A stretch of 64,000 nucleotides of DNA from Prochilodus magdalenae. Lineage: Eukaryota; Chordata; Actinopteri; Characiformes; Prochilodontidae. The notes under the pieces were generated by a model that was not told the DNA's origin, searched no databases, and saw nothing but the letters and a program-made list of their open reading frames with translations. Both the position numbers and the translations under genes were made by a program. The first letter of the stretch is position 1. Each line of letters begins with the position of its first letter. This document shows, piece after piece, positions 1-11,506 of the stretch. The stretch lies in NCBI GenBank assembly GCA_024036415.1, contig JAMWET010000041.1, positions 285,501 to 349,500 on the forward strand, read 5' to 3'.

Positions 1-3000
1 GGGAGTATCCAGCTCCATTTTTTCTGCATTTTTAGCAACATCAGAGGGACTGGCATGGTGGGAGGCCACGTGGGAGATTAAAAGAGATTCACAAGAGAAA
101 ACCTCCTTGCAATCTGAGCAAGCAAAACTGCTCTTTGGAGAAGCAGTGGCTTTAACTTTAGGCTCAGCTTCAGGCTGGGCCTGTACTGGTGGGTGGTATT
201 TTTGATGCCGGCGAAGGACGCACAGATAAAAGAATTCTTTTCCACACAAGTTGCATGAAAAATTTCCATCACGGTTGCTTTTCCTCGAGAGTGCACTGTT
301 CTTTGAGAAACGCCTGGCCATTCTCTTGTCTTTGTGCCATCGCTTGTGTGTACCAAGGGCTGCATTTGTCGAAAAGCTTCTCCCACATTCTGAACAAATG
401 AAAGGAAATTTGGCTGACTGCTCTTTGAAATTTTGATGGGAAGCATTTTGCCATTCAGACTTTGACTTTAATAGGCGACCTTTGCAGTGCATGCTCCTAT
501 GAATATTTAGAGCACCTACAACTGAGAAGGCTTTGCCACAGTCATTACATTTGTATTTCAAATCATCTTGACGTATTTTGGGTACACTTTCAGATGTCAA
601 GTCCTTCCCAGCTGTCTGGTTTTGAGTAGTGGCATTTTCTTGGGCTACATTTGACGTCTCCAATTCATCTTTCTCACTCCCCTCTATTTGTTTCTCAGCC
701 TCAGGTTTCATGCAGTGTTGTTGATGAATTTGTAAAGTTGAAAGGCAGTCAAAAAACGCAAGGCAGGTCTGGCACTGAAGTTCAGAGGTATGGAACATCT
801 TTGCCTTTTCTACTGGAAAACCAGTTTCATAGCCATGGCATTTCATATGGAACTGAAGTGCCATAGCACGGGAGAAAAGTTTCCCACAGTCAGGACAACT
901 GTACGAATTCTTTTTCAACTGCTCAACCTGATAGTCAAATGACTTTACAGCAGGTGGGGTGCTATTATGAACAAGCTGATGTTTCAGAAAACAGGCGAGC
1001 ATGCGGTAAGACTTTCCACAAACATCGCACTTATGTTCTTCTTTGGACTCTTCAGCAGTTTTTCGATTCACGATCCCTCTCTTGCGACCTCGTCTCTTGC
1101 GTCTAACACGTCCCCTTTCAGACTGATGGGAGGGTTCTGAACTAGACATGCTCACATCTGCACACTGTTGCTGATACTGCTTGTGATGAATGAAGGCTCC
1201 TGTAGACCAAAACCCTTTCCCACATTTTTTACAGTGATGAACTTTGGGGCCCAAAAGTGTTTTTGTTGGATTGAAATGTTCTGCCTTTCTTTCTTGGTCA
1301 TCCTTACCACAGCAAATTCTTCGATGGTTGTAAAGACCACTGGGATTTGCATAGCTTTTGTTACACTGCGAGCATGCATAGGGTTTCTTTGTGTCGTGAT
1401 GCTGCTGATGAGAGTGCAGAGCAGAGAGACGAGAGAATTGCATTCCACATATTTCACATTTGAAGCTATTCTTCTGCAGATTTGCAAGTTGATATGTAAT
1501 GGACTTGTAAGGCGTTCTGTCTTCGTGTTTTCCCAAATGAAAGTAGTGAGCAGCCTTGGAGAAACTTTCGTGGCCACAAATCTCACACTTAACTCTTCTG
1601 ATAGGAGTCACACCGACATTTCTTCGCAAACGAGATTTTTTACCCATTCCTCCCTTGTGCCATAACATATGACATCGTAAGGCCACAGCCTTAATAAATG
1701 TGCGTCCACAATCGGGACAATCATATGTCTTGGTCTCCTGCGGAAGATTTGTGTCCATCTCCTGTGCAGTACTTACTAATTCTCCCTTGAAATTCTCATA
1801 GTCAATCTGTACAATTTTTACATTCATCTCAGGGTTTATTGGCTGAGAAACGGCCACCTCAGTTTCCTGGCTCAAGTTAAAACTATAGTCTTCTTTTTCC
1901 TCTTGGTCTGATTCACAAACTAATTCAAGATCAGGGTCTTGACCTTGTTGGGAGTCACAATCACTTTCAGAACTGTCAGATTCTGTTATGCTGATAACTT
2001 CAAAGCCATTATCGGTCACATCTTGAACTTCTGTGCCACTCATCGCATCACTGCTGTATTCTTTCTCCACATCGTCACCTTCCAAGGCATCTTGTGAATA
2101 CACTGTAGCACCAACTGCAAAGCAGTCAGCCTTGCCTTGCTCATTCTGGTACGGGCTGGATGTTTGATCTACAGGATAGGTTTTAGAGCTCTTCTCCATA
2201 ATGTCATTGAAGTCTTCAGTGTGACAGAGCTGATGTGACTGCAACGCAGAGGCACGGGAAAATCGAAGACCACAGTCCTGACACTCAAAGGCCTTCTTCT
2301 GGAGATGAACAACTTGATTTAAGAAAGACTTGGCTGGCATCTCTTTACTGTGAGCTATCCTCTGGTGTTTATTGTAGAACGTCAGCGAGGTGAAATGCTT
2401 GCCACATTCCTTACATTTTAATTCCTGCCCATTGCCAAGAAGCTGTGCTCGTCTTTTGTGCCAGCGCTGGTGACATGACAGAGCCACTGAGCTAACAAAG
2501 GCCTTTCCACATTCACTGCAATCAAATGTACGCTTAGCTTCCACCTTAACCCTAGTGTCCGAACAGCTGGTAGAGAATCTCTGGTGGGTAGCAAGCCCAG
2601 ACATGGAGCGAAAAGCTTTGCCACAGAGGCACTCGAAAAGCTTTTGCTGAGACTTGTCTATCCGTTCAGCGATTGACTCGGTTGTACGTTCAGTTTTAAC
2701 TGTAACTTCAGTGTCTGAGGGAATGTTCTCCGTTTCACCACTCCGTGGTTTAACCAGTTTTATCTCATGGCAACGACGGTGTGCGTCAAGAGCCGATGCA
2801 CGAGAGTAGCAGCGCCCACAGGTGGGGCATGGAAAGGATTTCTTTTTTAAGTGGTCTAACTGATGAAAAACAGACTCGGAGGCCTGCTTGTGTGAACGTT
2901 GATGGTTAAGGTATTGGTCACTTGACGTAAACATTTTATCACACTCCCTGCATTTAAAAAGTTTCTGAGTGTCAAAGCTCTGACCAGTATCTGAAACTGA

Positions 3001-4644
3001 CTGCTGTTTAAAATCTTGACTACGATGTTTAAGTTGATGGGTGAAAAACCCTCTTGAGCTCGAAAATATGCGCCCGCACAGAGCACAGCACAGTGTCCGT
3101 CGACCCCCGTCTGTTGAGACAAGTAGATCATCCCACTGGGAGTCAGTGTCCAGGCAGACTATTGGGCCATCATGGGTGTGCTCCCGACGATGTTCAAGGT
3201 ATGCCTCCTTGTTCTCAAAGGCCTCACTGCAATCCTCACAACGAAATGGCCAATCCCCTAAAAATAGAAAGGGGAAAATGGGAGGTCAAGACGACTCCTG
3301 TTGCCAGAAATGAGGGGAAAGAAAATCTTTCAAGTCGACCAAATCAGCTGAAGTACAAAAATAAAACAGGCATACAGTGGATAAAGCTTGTTTATTTAAA
3401 TGCTTTTAAATAATACAACTGATTAAACATTTCACATAAAAAAATTGTTTGTAATAAATAAAAATTATCACTGGAATCAGAAAACAATGTTTTTGACAAT
3501 TCAGCAAAAGCTTGTACTTCAATTCAGTCACTCAGTTCTTTTGACAAAGTATGGACCAAATGTGCGGGAACCTAAATTAAGTGAATAATTTTCAACTACG
3601 TGCACACACTCACTCATTCGCCATTTCTCTAGCTTTCTGTTTACGTGCCTGTATCCTCCAAAACATAAATGCCAATTTTACAAAGCTGTAATAAGGTTAT
3701 GACCAGTGTGGATTGATGCACCCTCTGTGATTGCTGCAGACATGTCGGCTGGGATGTTTTTTAAGTGCTATTTATGTCATATCGTGCTTTGTTGGTATGT
3801 CTGCTGAGATGTTCAGTGTTTGACCCATAAGAACCCACAGTGGCGTATGTCTCACAGGCCCTGTAAATAACAGTCCGGAGAGTTACTTATACAGCTTTAC
3901 CCTTCACTTAAACTCATGGAGCCCCAAAGCGACCTATACTGAACATCCTCAATACAGTCACACGACTGTGACCTCCTTTACAGAATGGCGGTGTAATTGG
4001 TTAGATAGATGCAACAGACCGAACCAGCTCATTTTAAAAGCTTGTGTTTGTATCTATAAAGCCTGTTAAACACATTTAATTACTCTAATGCCTTGAGAAC
4101 ATGTTCTATATTACATAGAACCCATTCTGACCCTATATCTAGAACAAAATAATGAAACACAGAATAACGAAAAAATTATTATTTATGAAATGGTTGCTGA
4201 GACATGTTGCCAGTATTCTAACCTTAAAATAGTCACAGAAGACACCATGTGAACTCTTTAGGAAGACTGATCTAATCTTATAAGCACTGCCCTAGAGGGG
4301 GAAAGGGTTCTGGGCTCTTATGTGTTAATAAATATTTTTAAACTGTTTAAGTAAAGGTTTAGTAATTGATAAGATAAATTTACCCTTTCTAATCTTTGCA
4401 ACTGTGAAAAAATTGTATAATTAATGAAAGACTGTGGAATCACATTCCATATTCGGCTTTTGGGTCAATGTTTTGTTTTGCTTGGGGCTTGCCAGAAATG
4501 TTCATTTCGGTGCATCTCTCCCAGTATATAAAGTTAACCTATAGTTATGCACATGACACAGGAAAATGTAGTGCAGTTCTGTATGAACAAGGCTTCAAGC
4601 TTTACTGAATTTAAATAAAGCAGCCTTACATATAACAATATATA

Positions 4645-4692
<48 letters not shown>

Positions 4693-4701
4693 CATACATA
4701 C

Positions 4702-4749
<48 letters not shown>

Positions 4750-7182
4750 CAACTGTAACAATAACAATGCAGCCTACAACTGATTTTAAAATACATGTAG
4801 GCTGGTTTAACTTCTACTATATGTCTTTACCAAGGGTCCTTTTACTACAGGCTGAAATTAAGTGGATCAGGGAGTCACCTACTTCAGAGGCAGGAGTCAA
4901 CTCCAGAAAGTAAGGCTATTGGACAAGTTGTGCTCTTGCACCCTCATGCGTACAATATAAAAACAAGCTGAATGAAAAGCCTACTCAAACCTCAAGGGCA
5001 TACCGGAGCAATAGATGGACATTTCATCAGTCATTCAGTGTAAATTTGTTTGAGCCTTTTGTTCAAAGAGAGGAGCTTGCATATCATGCTACTGATTAAT
5101 GGAGCAATATGTATGACAACAAACACAAAAATGTTCAAATTACTAACATTACTAATTATCAACAAAATGCGAAGAAATTATTTTTTGTTATGTTAATAGT
5201 ACTGCTAAAAAGTGAACCCTATTTCGTCGATTCTCATACCACATCGTCCATGATAAGGCTTACACAAGTCATTGCTGCATTTCATGAAAAAAGCAATAAA
5301 TATAGCAGCAAAACAAGAGTTAACAAGACCACTGGAGACACTCCTGGCGAGTAAAGGGATGACGTTTGATGCAAACAACTTAACAGTAAAGAGAGAGAAG
5401 GATGGGCTGTGTGGAATATGAATTTGACATTATCACATCTTCAATTTTGTCATTCAAATTTTATCATTAACATTTCCCTCGGCCCACACTTGTGTTTAAA
5501 GGAGCAATTTGACAAATTGGTACTCCAAACACAATAGGGGCAAAGTATCACCAGTCCCCTATTATTAGAAACAAGGAAACCCACAGTCCCTCCTCCTCAA
5601 CGTTAGCATTAGTAGCTTTTTACTTACCATGCTAGATGAGAGGTTGCGAGTTCATCCGGTTAGCCACCAACAGCGTCTCCGTCAGTAGAGAGCTACACCA
5701 ATGTTAACTCTTGTTTTGCGTCTATTTATATCACTTCTTTAATGTGATGAACATGGATTATTGACTTAAGGGGGTAGCAATGATTATTATAATGGTTGCT
5801 GGCCAAAACCTTCAGTAACAGCTGTGTTTAGGCTTCCTGTCATTGTACACCTGTCCAAACTATGAGCTGAACTTTAAATGGGATTAACAAGAGCTAAAAT
5901 ACATCATCACAGCAGGGCTACTTCATCCTCTCATATTGGACTACTGACTCAACAATACAGTAACTCACTATCGCCTCTTAAGTTACTATGTGGTATTATG
6001 AGACATGACGGGTTGGAGCTAGCTTGTTAGCATGCTAGCTTCGTAGACACAGCTTTGATACGCTGTCAAAACCTTATTTTTTCCAATTCTCATTATGTTA
6101 AAATTAGTAGTTAATGTCATTACAAAATACTTTATATTCATAGTATATATCTATATCTACAGCACTTTTAAGCGTGATACACTGGTGAGTAGCGAAAAAT
6201 GATTGAGGAAGCGAACTACACTTCCCATAAAACACCGCGGTCCGAATCACCCAATCAGACTGCAGACGTTGGTCCCGTGACCATTACACTTGGTAAAATG
6301 GCAGAGGCTGGTCGAAGAAACAGCTTGTTTAACATGAATTTGCCAGCCCTTCACTTTACCCTCTGTTTGTGTTTCAACAACACAGCTCGTATAATCTCGG
6401 ATTCGTGTTTAACACTGTACGTTATACGTATACGCTTCTATTCGAGGGCACCCGGCATGCCAAGCTAAAACATGGATTATTGATTTTCTTAAATCCGCCT
6501 CAAAAATCACACATCATCTGAATAAACCAGCCACTTCGACACACATTCAAACACTGCATAATAGACATCAAGCTGTCGGAATGCACGCTCATATTCTAAC
6601 GTTACACGTGAGGGAAAGGTAGGAAACAAAAGCCCATGTTGTTTGTTACCATGTAACTTATCGTGAGCATGTAGCTGTGGGTGCTATAAATGGCAATGCA
6701 AAAAAAACAAAACAGATACTGTTTCTAAGCAGACGGCTACAAACACAAATCTATCGATTTCGCTGCTTTGTTGCAAATGAGAAGCAAACAGTTAGCTAGC
6801 TTAGCTAACACTACTCACCGTCCGTACTTTCAGCTACGCTCGACAAATTCGCATTACTCTCGGCCTGCTCGTCTGAATCCTCCCCGGCCACGTTCAGTCT
6901 CACAGTTATGTATTCATTTTCCTCAATTTGTTCTTCTTTTATTTTTATTAGTGGCACCGCAGCGTTTACAGCCCCCTCTTCTTCGTGCTCCGGGGCCTCC
7001 GGTACAGGGCCACCGGCTCGCGCATCCCGCTCCTCAGCGGCCTTTGCTACGTTTAAAACTTTGTCACTGTTCCCTGAACCTGTGCACTGCTCTTGGACCA
7101 CATCCTCTTGATTTTCTAAAGGTGCGCTCTCAAGGTTTGTTTGCAGCAGACTGCCCTCCTCTACCGAGTAAACAGCAGCCAT
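1..7182 (-). CDS. C2H2 zinc-finger protein, about 20 fingers; 3' end outside window
   Basis: Two exons are visible: exon 1 at 7182-6819 and a very large exon 2 from 3257 to the window edge, still open at base 1. Exon 1 begins with MAAVYSVEEG in a good start context (A at -3, G at +4) and encodes 121 acidic residues with a sumoylation-like IKIKEEQ. The donor at 6818 (GTGAGT) and the acceptor after a T-rich tract at 3259-3258 join in phase 1 to give ESTDGDWPFRCEDC. Codons sampled at 3255, 1707 and 9 share one frame. I read about 20 C2H2 fingers in groups separated by acidic or Ser-rich spacers, for example CPDCGRTF and CSECGRSF. Several are degenerate, such as ECLCGKAF with one residue between the cysteines. 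It is probably a nuclear DNA-binding regulator. No KRAB, SCAN or BTB domain is seen and I cannot assign an orthologue. Confidence 0.85.
3258..6818 (-). other. Intron 1 of the first zinc-finger gene
   Basis: This interval is bounded by the donor at 6818 and the acceptor at 3258. It holds an AT dinucleotide tract near 4.65-4.75 kb and AT-rich, otherwise unremarkable DNA. A stretch at about 5.98-6.13 kb weakly resembles 19.36-19.55 kb. I see no further exon, although a small alternative exon cannot be excluded by eye. Confidence 0.75.
4640..4749. repeat. AT dinucleotide microsatellite
   Basis: Two long runs of alternating A and T are separated by a short ACATACATAC-type interruption. Short tyrosine/isoleucine open frames across it are an artefact of the repeat. 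Confidence 0.95.
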
Positions 7183-7370
7183 GTTGCTTCTCTCCCTCAC
7201 GGAAGCGCTGCCACATTTCGCGGTAAAGGGCCACAGAGAGAAGAAGCAGGAGGAGGAGGAGCAGCACCGCGAGAGGCGAGCACTAACCGCGAGATTTCCT
7301 TCACACCCGTATTCCGACAGACCCCGCCTCCTGCGCGAGGATCGTCTACTTTTATCAGAATTTTGCAGCA
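7183..7370 (-). promoter_or_regulatory. Probable promoter and 5' UTR of the first zinc-finger gene
   Basis: This GC-rich, CpG-containing stretch lies directly upstream of the start codon at 7182 and contrasts with the AT-rich flanks. No TATA box is evident, as is common for housekeeping-type CpG promoters. The transcription start is not determined. Confidence 0.45.
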
Positions 7371-7435
7371 ATAATAATACTAATACTAATAATATTATTA
7401 ATAATAATAATAATAATAACAATAATAAATCCTGA
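7366..7435. repeat. AAT trinucleotide microsatellite
   Basis: This is a run of AAT/ATT-type triplets just beyond the promoter. Reading through it in the exon 1 frame gives a leucine-rich N-terminal extension, which is why the downstream ATG at 7182 is preferred as the start. Confidence 0.9.
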
Positions 7436-7829
7436 GGCACTAACAGTACAGCTTAAATATATGTATATACAACTATTAGCAAATCTTAGCACAGGAGGCG
7501 GGGCTTGCCGGAATATGGGTGGGGAAAAACAACGCAAACAATCCTATTCGTGGGATTTCTGTTCAAACAGTAAAATAAAAATAATAGACGGAAAAAAAAA
7601 TAATTGAAAGAAACGCGTGGGTTTTTTATTTTATTTTTTTATTTTATTAATCACATAAAATAAATATTGATATACACTGGCCACAACTATATAATCCATC
7701 TACAACTCCACCATTTTGTAAGGTCCATTAAAAACACGTGTGTACAGTTAGACGGTTGTTATTTATCTATTCCAATGCCTAATTTAATCACCCGCTTTTA
7801 CACTGTTCATTAGTGGTCAAGACACCACC

Positions 7830-8350
7830 CTGTGGCTAATACAGTTCATGCTGATCTGCTGCTGGTTTAGTCTGTCATCCTGGCATAGTCAATATACCCT
7901 TATCCAAAACATCCAAAACACCACATATATCAGCAATACTGATCTATATTGGTTCTACTGTCAGGGAATCTTGACCTGGCTGGGCAGTATTTGCTTGGTG
8001 GATTATTCCGTTCTCAGCCCTGCAGTGGTACATATGTGGTAGTATTGTTAATGAGTGTTGTTCTGGAATGAGTCAATCAGACACTGCAGTGCTGTGTCCA
8101 CTCATTGTCCACTCTATTAGACACTCCTACTTTGCTGGTCCACCTTGTAGATGAAAAGTTAGAGGCAGTACCTCCTTGTAGATGAAAAGTTAGAGGCAGT
8201 ACCTCATCTGATTGCCATGGTGACTCTCTAGTCCTTCAGCGGTGCTGTTTCTGGCCACAGCATGCCCAATAACATGCCATTACCATGTCAGCATCACTGC
8301 AGTGCTCAGAATGACCTACCACCCAAATAATATGTGCTCAGTGGTGGTCC
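7830..8350. mobile_element. Decayed copy of a long-TIR MITE family
   Basis: It shares blocks such as CCACTCTATTAGACACTCC, a GGTCCACCTTGTAGATG-type block and CACTGCAGTGCT with copies at 22.4-23.1, 50.3-50.7, 59.1-59.4 and 63.6-63.7 kb. A 30-bp segment is tandemly duplicated near 8144-8203. There is no coding capacity, so it is a non-autonomous DNA element. Confidence 0.7.
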
Positions 8351-8589
8351 TGAGCTCTGATGAAAGGGGTAAAAGAGGGCTAGGAAACTATGAACTACAA
8401 AACCGGAACTGTAGAGCTATAAAAATGCACTTAAATGGTGATTCTGAGGAAGTAAACACAAAGTGCAAATTAGCCAGCGAGTGTACATGCTGCTCACAGT
8501 TATGACTATTTATTATTATTAATAGTTCCTCTAAAATTGCTGGAATCTCTGGCCTTCGCTGCACATGTTGAGGTGCAGTCACATAGTCA

Positions 8590-8745
8590 CGTCAAGTCAA
8601 ATTTATTTATATAGTGCTTTTTACAACTCTTGTTGTCACAAAGCAGTTTCACAGAGAATCCGGGTCCAAGCCCCCAATGAGCAGGCCTGAGCCCACAGAA
8701 GAAACCTCAAGAGGAACCGACGCTCAAGGGGGAACTCATTCTTTT
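8590..8745. repeat. Dispersed fish repeat fragment
   Basis: The block runs from a TTTATTTATATAGTGC motif through CACAAAGCAGTTTCACAG and GGGTCCAAGCCCC to an AACTCATTC-like end. The middle part recurs inside trypsin copy 2 intron 1 near 58.29-58.38 kb, and the start recurs at about 9.15-9.22 kb. The family is not assigned. Confidence 0.65.
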
Positions 8746-9149
8746 CAGGTCACCTCCAGATAGCAACAAACACAAAAGGATCAGAGTTTATAATTATAGG
8801 AAATGAACAGGAGAAGTGTCGAGTGTTTTTGAGGTAGGGGAAGGAATGACAGATTTGTCTGAGATTAAATAGCATGATTATTGAATGGTGCACGCGATGC
8901 AGATGAGTCATTTGATATGAATGGATTTGAAGATTTGAGATCGGTCTGTAGTTTGATGGCTCAGTGGTATTGAGACTGGGTTTCCTAGTTAAACATTTGA
9001 TTACTGCCATCTTAAAACGTTTGGGAGATAGCCAAGGCTCAGGGAGTAGTTTATCATAGACAGAGAAGACTGGGTTACTTCTGGCAGAACTTCTTTCAGT
9101 AAGCTTGTAGGAAGCAGATCTGGTATACGGGTAGATGATTTAAAGGATC

Positions 9150-9225
9150 AATCAATCTTTCAATCAATATTTATTTATATAGCGCTTTTTTGCCTCAAAG
9201 CAACTTCACTGAAAATCAGTTATAA
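9150..9225. repeat. Second fragment of the dispersed repeat
   Basis: It contains TATTTATTTATATAGCGC followed by CAAAGCAACTTCAC, matching the start of the repeat at 8.59 kb and truncated soon after. Confidence 0.5.
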
Positions 9226-11506
9226 AATCTGTTATAAAAAGAAAAACACGTTAATGTACAGACATGTGGTGGGGTGGGGTGATACACTGCAGAAACAGGG
9301 CAGGATACCCACAGTGGAGCTGATGCTCAGGTGCCTCTAGCTGCTCTGGGGGTTCTGATGTGATCGCTCCAGAGAAGAAGGATGGAATAATTTGAACTAG
9401 CTCTGTTTGTTAGAGCACAGGATTGCAACAGCCCTGCAGTAGTTATGCTATGCTCTAGATCTGAATTAACGTAACAGTATGAGGCAGTGCATTTACAGTA
9501 GTCATTTGCATATTTTGAATTTTTAGCCAAATGCTTTTAATTTTATTATTCAAAATTCCTAAATTTTCCTATTTTCCCCATTCCTATCGCTGCTGCTGTA
9601 TACTGTCAGTCTCTGTAGTGCAGTAGCAGATTGACTCATAGTTAATTTAGAAATTGTGCCAAACACTAATCTTGGATTATTTTTGTTATTTTCAATCAGA
9701 AAAGAGAGAAAGGCTGAACATATTGAACGTCCATAAGGCTATTCTCCCAGGCAGTCTGGAATACTTCCGGTTTCGTCAGATCCGGGAGGTTCTCAATAAA
9801 ATGACTAGGTGTAGAGGATGTTACAACGCCTTTGACACATTGGTGTGCAGATGAACATTTATTACAGCTAAAGCTTATGTCATATGAGATTAGATAGTGA
9901 TGTGAGACTGCTGTGGTCTGTGGAAGAACAGATAACGGATCTATATTTATACCAAAGGTTAAAACTAAATCTGCACATAGACATAATTTGCAATGCAAAG
10001 CTGTGCTCAATGGGCAGCACCAAAGACAGAGAGATATCAGCAATGATAATCAACAGAAACAGCTCAAAGTCAAGCTCAATTTTATTTCATCTAAATCTAC
10101 AACAATCAGACAGAGGTAGACGGATAAATGAGCAGTTCAAAGGTTTTCGCATTTGAAAAACCCATGACATGGTCTTCTCGTGAAGTGTTTGGGACTGTAA
10201 CATACAAATGCCATACAAATTGGAGGCCATGTTAACATAATGGGTGTGGAGATTTGACACTAAATGCTATACAGTGAGACAGTAGAGGAAGTGATGAACG
10301 TTTACCAGATGGCAAAACTACACAGGTCGTGGTCTAAGAACGTGTGCATACAGTATGAGAACATTTGTATAGGCATCAAATAACCATAAGCAATGATTCA
10401 GGAGAGAAAAATATACTGCCGAACATCATAATTTGAAATATTAAAAGTATTAAAAACTACACAAAGTCTGTTTTAATAATAAACATAGAGTTATGGGTGA
10501 AGAAGTCAAATGCTTTTGCACAGTGTAACACATTAGGGTAGAAGTCAACTCCATTTCAGCTCAGGTGACTCAATGCAATCGAAGGGGCAGACCAGCCAAA
10601 GTGAAATAGGTAACCATTGCTACATCATGCCTACATGCCACAGTAGTCCTGAGAGTGAGATCTGCCATCTTATAAATACCCTTCTGATGAGGCACCCTGG
10701 AGGTGGGATGAGCATCTGAGGAGTTACAGCGGCTTTGGGTGCCTGTTAGCTAGCTGATGCAGAAGGAGACCTGATAGCACTGAATATCGCTTCTGTGGAA
10801 GCCTCTACTTTAGTGCATTGGAGGACAGGGGGGCTATCCCACTGGTGGGCAGATTTGTGTGATGCATGCTGGATTCTGTGGTGAGAGAAAACTGATGGAT
10901 GAAAAAATATAAAAATACAAAATCGTAGGTTCTCTCGAACTGATGATGCCACGGGACTAATGCTGCACAATACAACATGTAAAATGACACCATCAATGCT
11001 AGTCTCAGGCTGGAATGCCCCTCCAATAATTAAGACCAGGAAGTCGTCGCTGTCGTATCAAAGTCCCGGGACTCGTTTTCTCCATTTGGATCTATTGAGT
11101 TAATTGGTTTTTACGTTATTTGAAAATGAGAGCAGCTTTTTAAATTCTGTGAGCATTCTATGACGAATGGCCCAACAGACTCGGTTCAAAATGACCTGAA
11201 ATAAACCCTTGTAGCATTACTGTACACCAGAGTTACGAAGGGTTTGCCCTGCTTCCATAAAGTTTCCGTTTTAGAGATACAAGATTTTGTTACGACATCA
11301 ACTGCTGTCAATACGCTGAGCTGGAAATGCATTATCCTACACTGACTATTTACTGGGAGTCACTTCAAGAGGAATACCACACCTCAGGCAAACCAGAACG
11401 CACAGGTGAGGAAGTACATCAACAAGCATTCCGTCAACAAGATTCCGTATACATGAAGGGTGGAGAGAAACACTACCAATGTGAGTTTCTTCACTATCTT
11501 CAAATG

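Larger units (their letters stand above)
7436..11506. other. Intergenic gap between the two zinc-finger genes
   Basis: This is head-to-tail spacing between two minus-strand genes. It holds a copy of a palindromic MITE family at 7.83-8.35 kb and two fragments of a dispersed fish repeat near 8.6 and 9.15 kb. The remaining AT-rich DNA shows no gene I can support. The stretch just left of 11507 should contain the 3' UTR of the second zinc-finger gene. No convincing poly-A signal was located by eye. Confidence 0.6.

Noticed and set aside
1152..1586. 144-codon minus-strand frame as a separate gene
   Set aside because: It is a shifted-frame shadow of the zinc-finger exon; real finger codons run in another frame at the same place.
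7183..7440. Longer N-terminus of the first zinc-finger protein starting near 7440
   Set aside because: The extension is poly-Leu/Ile from an AAT microsatellite, and the ATG at 7182 has a strong context.
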